Assembly (NCBI GenBank): GCA_020080175.1
Contig: JAGHQL010000004.1
Location: forward strand, 1 to 64,000
Length of the DNA stretch: 64,000 bases
Direction: 5' to 3'
DNA from: Glutinoglossum americanum
Lineage: Eukaryota; Ascomycota; Geoglossomycetes; Geoglossales; Geoglossaceae
Positions within the stretch are counted from its first letter, which is position 1; each line of letters starts with the position of its first letter. A program made the position numbers and the translations under genes. This document shows positions 59,626 through 64,000 of the stretch, piece after piece. Below the pieces are notes generated by a model. That model was not told the origin of the DNA. It made no database searches and saw only the letters and a program-made list of their open reading frames with translations.

Positions 59626-61823
59626 ATGGCTGCGACGGAAGCAAACGGTGTTGCTACGGCTTTGGCCGTTCCTCCAGTCGCGAATCGACCTAAAAGAGTG
59701 CGCACAGGTATTTGCAGCCCCCGAAATGCCTTTGATATTGCGATTGCGTACTGACTAATTACTCTGTAGGCTGGTAAGAATTTTCGTCTGATGTTTCAAT
59801 GGGTGTGTACTGACTTCGGAAACTAGCTTGACCTGCAGAGAACGTCATCTCAAATGTATGCTTAGCTTCCTCTCATGTTGTGATAGCTCTTGAGCAAAAT
59901 AGCTTACTGTTCCTTCGCAGGCGATGAGGGGTTACCACATTGTCAGGTTCGCTACACCCCTAGCCTGGTCTTTAATCAAAAGCTCACCATTTCAATAGAA
60001 TTGTCGAAAGTCAAGCAGGGTGTGCAAGCGTGGCGTACGGCTAAATTTCATCGACACTCAAGTGCAGAATCCTCCCATCATACCGCCGACACATGAGTGG
60101 AATGGTAGGTTATCCATTCCTTCACATCGAAGACTAGAATACTATCTCACTGATCGAAGTGCACTTCCAGGACGAGTCTCGAGAGATTGCTTCCGAATAC
60201 AAAGGTGGTGTTGGACGCTATCCTTCTCTTGAACAAGCAACACAAGCTCGGATCAAACCCGAACCACACCTACTGTTTTCCACAAATGGGTCGAATGCCA
60301 CATCGGGACAGTCCCACCATCCTCTGCCACCAATTCAACCGCTGTTACCCGATAGATACCCAGAGGCGTCACAAGCCCCAATATTGGATCATGGGAGGGA
60401 AAACCAAAACCATCATACCCATTCAAATAGCGATTCGTTATCCTACTCATCGGGCCAAAATCCTCCTCCGTCGTCATATAGCAATCCAGACCAGACTCTT
60501 ACCCCGCCAAACGAAACCCGGGATTACCTCAACTCGCCGGAGGAGACCTTGTTCATGCAGGTATTCGTCGAGGAAGTTGGCCTGTGGATGGATAGCATGG
60601 ATCCAATGAAACATGTGAGCTTAACTCCCCATTTTCGGCACCGAAGACTAATGACTCCTCGCCTAGTTCTCTCGACTCTTGCCATTCCACTCACTCGGCG
60701 AACCGATGCTGTTGAATGCTTTTCTAGCGTGCGGCGCCCGCCATCTCACCCTAGTAAACCCCGCCTATCACGATGAAAAGGCGTTGCACTACTACGACAC
60801 AGCAACGAGGGGCCTGCTCAAGTCGCTTCAGAACCCTAACCGTGATACAGTCATATGCGCCACGACAGCTGTTATTCTAAACGTGTATGAAATTATGTCG
60901 GAGCGTGCCCTACAACGGATGAATCACATCGCGGGAGCTAGAGCGTTAATCAAAGAATGTGGCTGGAGTGCCCGCTCCACGGGGATTGGTGCTGCATGCT
61001 TTTGGCTCAATGTTGGTATGGAGTTGCTCAGCTGTCTCCATTTCAACTGGAAAGTTGCGTGGGAACCCGACGATTGGGGTGTCGATATGGACTTCTCTCG
61101 GGAAACGGAATCCGGTCGTGAGGAGATTTGGACGTATCGAATTGTTTATATCGTGGCAAGGATCGCAAATTTTCGAGCGTCAATTCCTCGCCACCCAGAA
61201 CCTACGGCTAACGAGGAACATATACGGCTTCAAAATCGGTATGTCGAGTGGAAGAATCTCAAAGATTTGTGCGATTCCTGGAACGAGAATATCCCACGAA
61301 CAATGCATCCGATGGCTTTCTTATACTCCTACCAAACAACTTCAAAATCTGCCTTCCCCGAAATCTGGTGTGTAACCTAGCCTTCATCTTGGGTACTAGA
61401 TAGCTAACGTTAAAGCATTAGGCTGATCAAGCGCACAACTATTGTCGCTCGCCTCTTTTATCACACTGCTATGTGCCTCCTGTCGCAGATTAATCCTCTA
61501 ATGTCTAATGAAGCCGACGAAATGCATGATTTGCAAATGCACCACTCGCATCATGTTTGCGGGATTGCTGCTCACGTCAAGGATCGGTTAGTTCTGACCC
61601 TACTTGCCTTATGGGAGTGTTACGTCTAACTTTCATCAGAGGTGTTGCGAGCGTCGCTCTTCGGTCCTTGGCTATCGGTGCAGAGTGTCTCATTGATCGC
61701 AGAGAACAGGAAGAAGTCCTCCAAATATTCGAAAAGATTAGGAAAGAGACCGGTTGGCGAATCGGCGGCCTCATCAAAGAACTTAAGGAGAAATGGGGTT
61801 GGATTGACGAGGAGGCGCTACGC

Positions 61824-61888
<65 letters not shown>

Positions 61889-62120
61889 ACAACAGCAACA
61901 ACAGCAGCAGATAGGTTCATCAGGTGTTCTACAGTCATTTCAGCAATACCAGCCATCGTCGCAACCGTCTAATCTCCCTCCAGCGCCAGCGGTCCGGCGG
62001 TTTGCGGGAATAACTAATCCCCTTATGGCATCGGCCGACTTTACGTCTCAGCATCACCCCTATCAGTCCTACTATGTTGCGCCAAACCAGCATCCTCACC
62101 ACAATCACTACAACTTTTGA
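59626..62120 (+). CDS. Zn2Cys6 transcription factor with Fungal_trans_2-like domain
   Basis: Nuclear DNA-binding regulator. Exons are 59626-59707, 59770-59773, 59827-59855, 59921-59946, 59999-60104, 60160-60614, 60667-61367, 61422-61586 and 61640-62120 (682 residues). The binuclear zinc cluster has Cys at 29, 32, 39, 46, 49 and 56 (C-x2-C-x6-C-x6-C-x2-C-x6-C), followed by RGVRLNFIDTQVQ. It is encoded across five exons, one only 4 nt long, yet every conserved Cys is restored by splicing. After a Ser/Pro/Asn-rich linker comes the regulatory domain typical of the Moc3/Pro1-type group: LLNAFLACGARHLTLVNPAY, VILNVYEIMSERALQRMNH and GIGAACFWLNVGMELL. A 29-residue polyglutamine tract (61824-61910) precedes a Gln/Pro/His-rich tail. 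Targets are unknown. Confidence 0.9.
61824..61910 (+). repeat. CAG/CAA polyglutamine tract
   Basis: Twenty-nine consecutive glutamine codons, a mix of CAG and CAA, inside the last exon of the Zn2Cys6 factor. The CAA interruptions reduce slippage, but the tract is a plausible length polymorphism. Gln-rich segments often act in activation domains. Confidence 0.95.
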
Positions 62121-63287
62121 TAGACTTAGCGAGTTCCAGTGACATCGGTAAATTTCTCTACAGATATCATTTACTAAAAATTTTAAAACTCTCAGAGTTC
62201 TCTTTTTCAAAGAGAGTGAAAGGGGATATAACCTCCCTATATTCTGTATATCTGTCATTTCAGTTTGGGTAATTACGGACTGGTGGTCATATAAAAGCAC
62301 TCGGCATTAGGTGCATGACACTCTTATTTTCCACTGTTGGTCGACTCGTTCTTATCTCTGTAGGGTATGTAGGTTATCGGCGGGTCAGCAATGACGTTGG
62401 GCTTATTTAACGCATGAACGTGGCATGGCGCACGGGATGACTTGACACTTTCTTCGAGTGTTAATTACTACTTATTTTCATGAGCGAGTTCCTTTTCCCT
62501 TTTTTGCTTGCGTAATGTCCAAATAATGATGTAGTAGCGCAGTTGTGTTGGCTGATCGGAATAGCCTGTATGAGTATATGAAACAGGGTACGGGTGGAAA
62601 CTAATGGAGCACCTATTCGCAGCGTCTGGAAATTATCTGGGACGCTTCTAGTTTCCTTTCCTCTATCCTCTCGAGGGGTCTACGCAGCCGTACTCAGGCT
62701 TGTATGATTATCTACACCTTGAAGATTCGATGTATCTATCATATTGATAATAAGATCTTAATTAGTACCAAATACAGGCCGCATTACTGATATCAAATCA
62801 GAATCCTGTCTGCCTCATATCACGGATAGGGTCTTATGAATATAAAAGCTGCTTCCACCAAGGCCTCTTGCATTCCGATATGAGTTCGGGGGTATTCTAT
62901 ATGCGAGGTCGATCTTATTATATGCCGCTTAAAACGCCATCCCTACCCCACCGATATCGATCGTATCGGCTTGACTAGGGATTTGAATCCCCTGTTTGAA
63001 CTACTGAGTCTGGTTGGGTAGGAGAAAGGGGGGGAGGTGTGGTGAATGAATTTGTTGTATGCATGCTGCGGCTGCCTAACCGGGTGTAAAGTGGTGTGAA
63101 CCATGGTTCGTTCGTTCATTCATATATCCATACCATCCATATACCCTGGACGGGCGAACAGCCGGACAGAGCCCATAACACTACCTACCATAAGGGGATC
63201 GGAAAAATTAAGTGCATTTTATCGCGGTACCCTCTCAAATTGTCCTATTAATGAAAGAAAAATAGGGGCTAAAAATATATATATATA
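62121..63287. other. Intergenic spacer downstream of the Zn2Cys6 factor
   Basis: No gene is recognised. It contains the factor's 3' UTR and sequence on the 3' side of tRNA-Thr. An AT dinucleotide run at about 63275-63288 abuts the tRNA 3' end. Confidence 0.5.
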
Positions 63288-63384
63288 TGCCCACTTTGGG
63301 AGTTGAACCCAAGGCCTCGTCATATGCAGATCACGTGATTGAAACCTTTACGAGTGACGCGCTCTACCACTGAGCTAAGCGGGC
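63288..63384 (-). tRNA. tRNA-Thr(CGT) with 25-nt intron
   Basis: Full cloverleaf: acceptor GCCCGCT/AGTGGGC pairs throughout (one G-U), D arm GCTC-AGTGGTA-GAGC, anticodon stem CGTCA/TGACG, T arm TTGGG-TTCAACT-CCCAA, discriminator A. The loop starts CTCGTA, so the anticodon is CGT, and about 25 nt of intron follow position 37. The total of 97 nt fits 72 plus 25. A T-rich stretch, suitable as a Pol III stop, is not obvious immediately downstream. Confidence 0.9.
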
Positions 63385-64000
63385 ATTCATTAATACTAAT
63401 AGTCGTTATTGGCTTATATATATATGTATATATATAATTATTCCTGGCGAATTACCGCTTCCGGTTAGACTTGCCTCTTTGGGATTGGCGCCTCGCTTGC
63501 CGCATTTGTCGGTCACCGCGGCGCCACAACATAAAATCATCGCCATTTCCCACCTCTCTCGACCTTCGTCCTCGCCCATTTCCCACCTCCAACCCTGCCC
63601 TTAACGTTGCTCTCTGATGAGGCATTTTCTAAATTGGCGGTATTCATGCATGCATGCGCTGCCCCGCTCCTCCCTCCATTTCCCTGTGTCTTAGGCTAAC
63701 GGACAAGCATAGGGCTCCTTCGAATTATGACTTCGAATTCCCACTAGCCAGTAAATCTCTAGGATCGCGACTCATCTGATGCACCATGAATACTCTTTGG
63801 CTCAGCTTGTCACGTGTGAGCTTGCTTCGAACGAGAAGCCTTAACCAAAAGTTTTGATTTTGCATTTTTGCTCTAACGCAGCAGCGGCCTAATTCCCATG
63901 CGGAAACAGATGTAATTCTGAGAGCGCGATAGATCTTTATAAATCAATGGAATAGAGAGAATAACTCAGTTAGGAAATGTCCAAGTACAAGTTCTACATT
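63385..64000. other. Right-end spacer
   Basis: No gene is recognised in the last 616 bp. A TATATATATGTATATATATAA-like tract lies at about 63415-63437 just upstream of the tRNA. The window ends before any new coding start can be assigned. Confidence 0.5.

Noticed and set aside
62960-63020. tRNA-like boxes (CTCAGTAGTT and GATTCAAATCC) on the minus strand
   Set aside because: The A-box-like and B-box-like strings are only about a dozen bases apart and no cloverleaf can be drawn.

Overview
The window is fungal nuclear DNA. Most genes are split by short GT-AG introns (about 50-100 nt) with CTAAC/CTGAC-like branch sites. The encoded families are typical of filamentous ascomycetes: a Git3/Gpr1 carbon-sensing GPCR, a Clr2 silencing factor, a Zn2Cys6 regulator, a fungal rhodopsin-fold membrane protein and intron-containing nuclear tRNAs. 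Intron density is moderately high (up to 8 per gene), so Pezizomycotina is the safest assignment; I cannot name a genus. I see no intact transposon, provirus, CRISPR array or bacterial-type operon.

Layout. 1-4.8 kb: a homopolymer-rich leader, then a Gpr1/Git3-type GPCR (+). 4.8-9.2 kb: scavenger decapping enzyme DcpS and splicing factor Cdc5/Cef1, both on the minus strand. 10.7-16.6 kb: mitochondrial RNA polymerase RPO41 (-), head-to-head with a conserved but unrecognised acidic protein (+). 16.6-19.9 kb: no confident gene, only weak traces of coding on the minus strand. 19.9-21.3 kb: a seven-helix rhodopsin-fold membrane protein (+). 21.3-23.7 kb: a homopolymer-rich block between converging genes. 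23.7-30.8 kb: Clr2 (-) and a SNF2 ATPase with a C-terminal PHD finger (+), arranged head-to-head. 33.2-39.3 kb: an SDR oxidoreductase (+), GMF (-), a molybdopterin-binding-fold protein (+), Ras (+) and tRNA-Cys (-), with a patch of degenerate tRNA pieces near 34.6-34.8 kb. 41.1-47.1 kb: a protein with a triplicated Cys/His zinc module (-) and an F-box protein (+). 48.9-57.4 kb: a PlsB-type acyltransferase (-), pantoate-beta-alanine ligase (-), DEAD-box helicase Dbp7 (+) and WD-repeat ASTRA subunit Asa1 (-). 59.6-64 kb: a Zn2Cys6 transcription factor (+) with an extraordinarily fragmented zinc-finger coding region and a polyglutamine tract, then tRNA-Thr (-).

The genes mostly serve separate housekeeping roles (mRNA decay and splicing, mitochondrial transcription, ribosome assembly, lipid and vitamin synthesis) plus signalling (GPCR, Ras, GMF) and chromatin control. 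The one arrangement suggesting a joint function is the divergent Clr2 / SNF2-PHD pair, because in fission yeast Clr2 works with a SNF2 remodeller in the SHREC silencing complex. For every multi-exon model I joined the exons by hand and checked that the summed coding length is a multiple of three and that conserved motifs read across the junctions.
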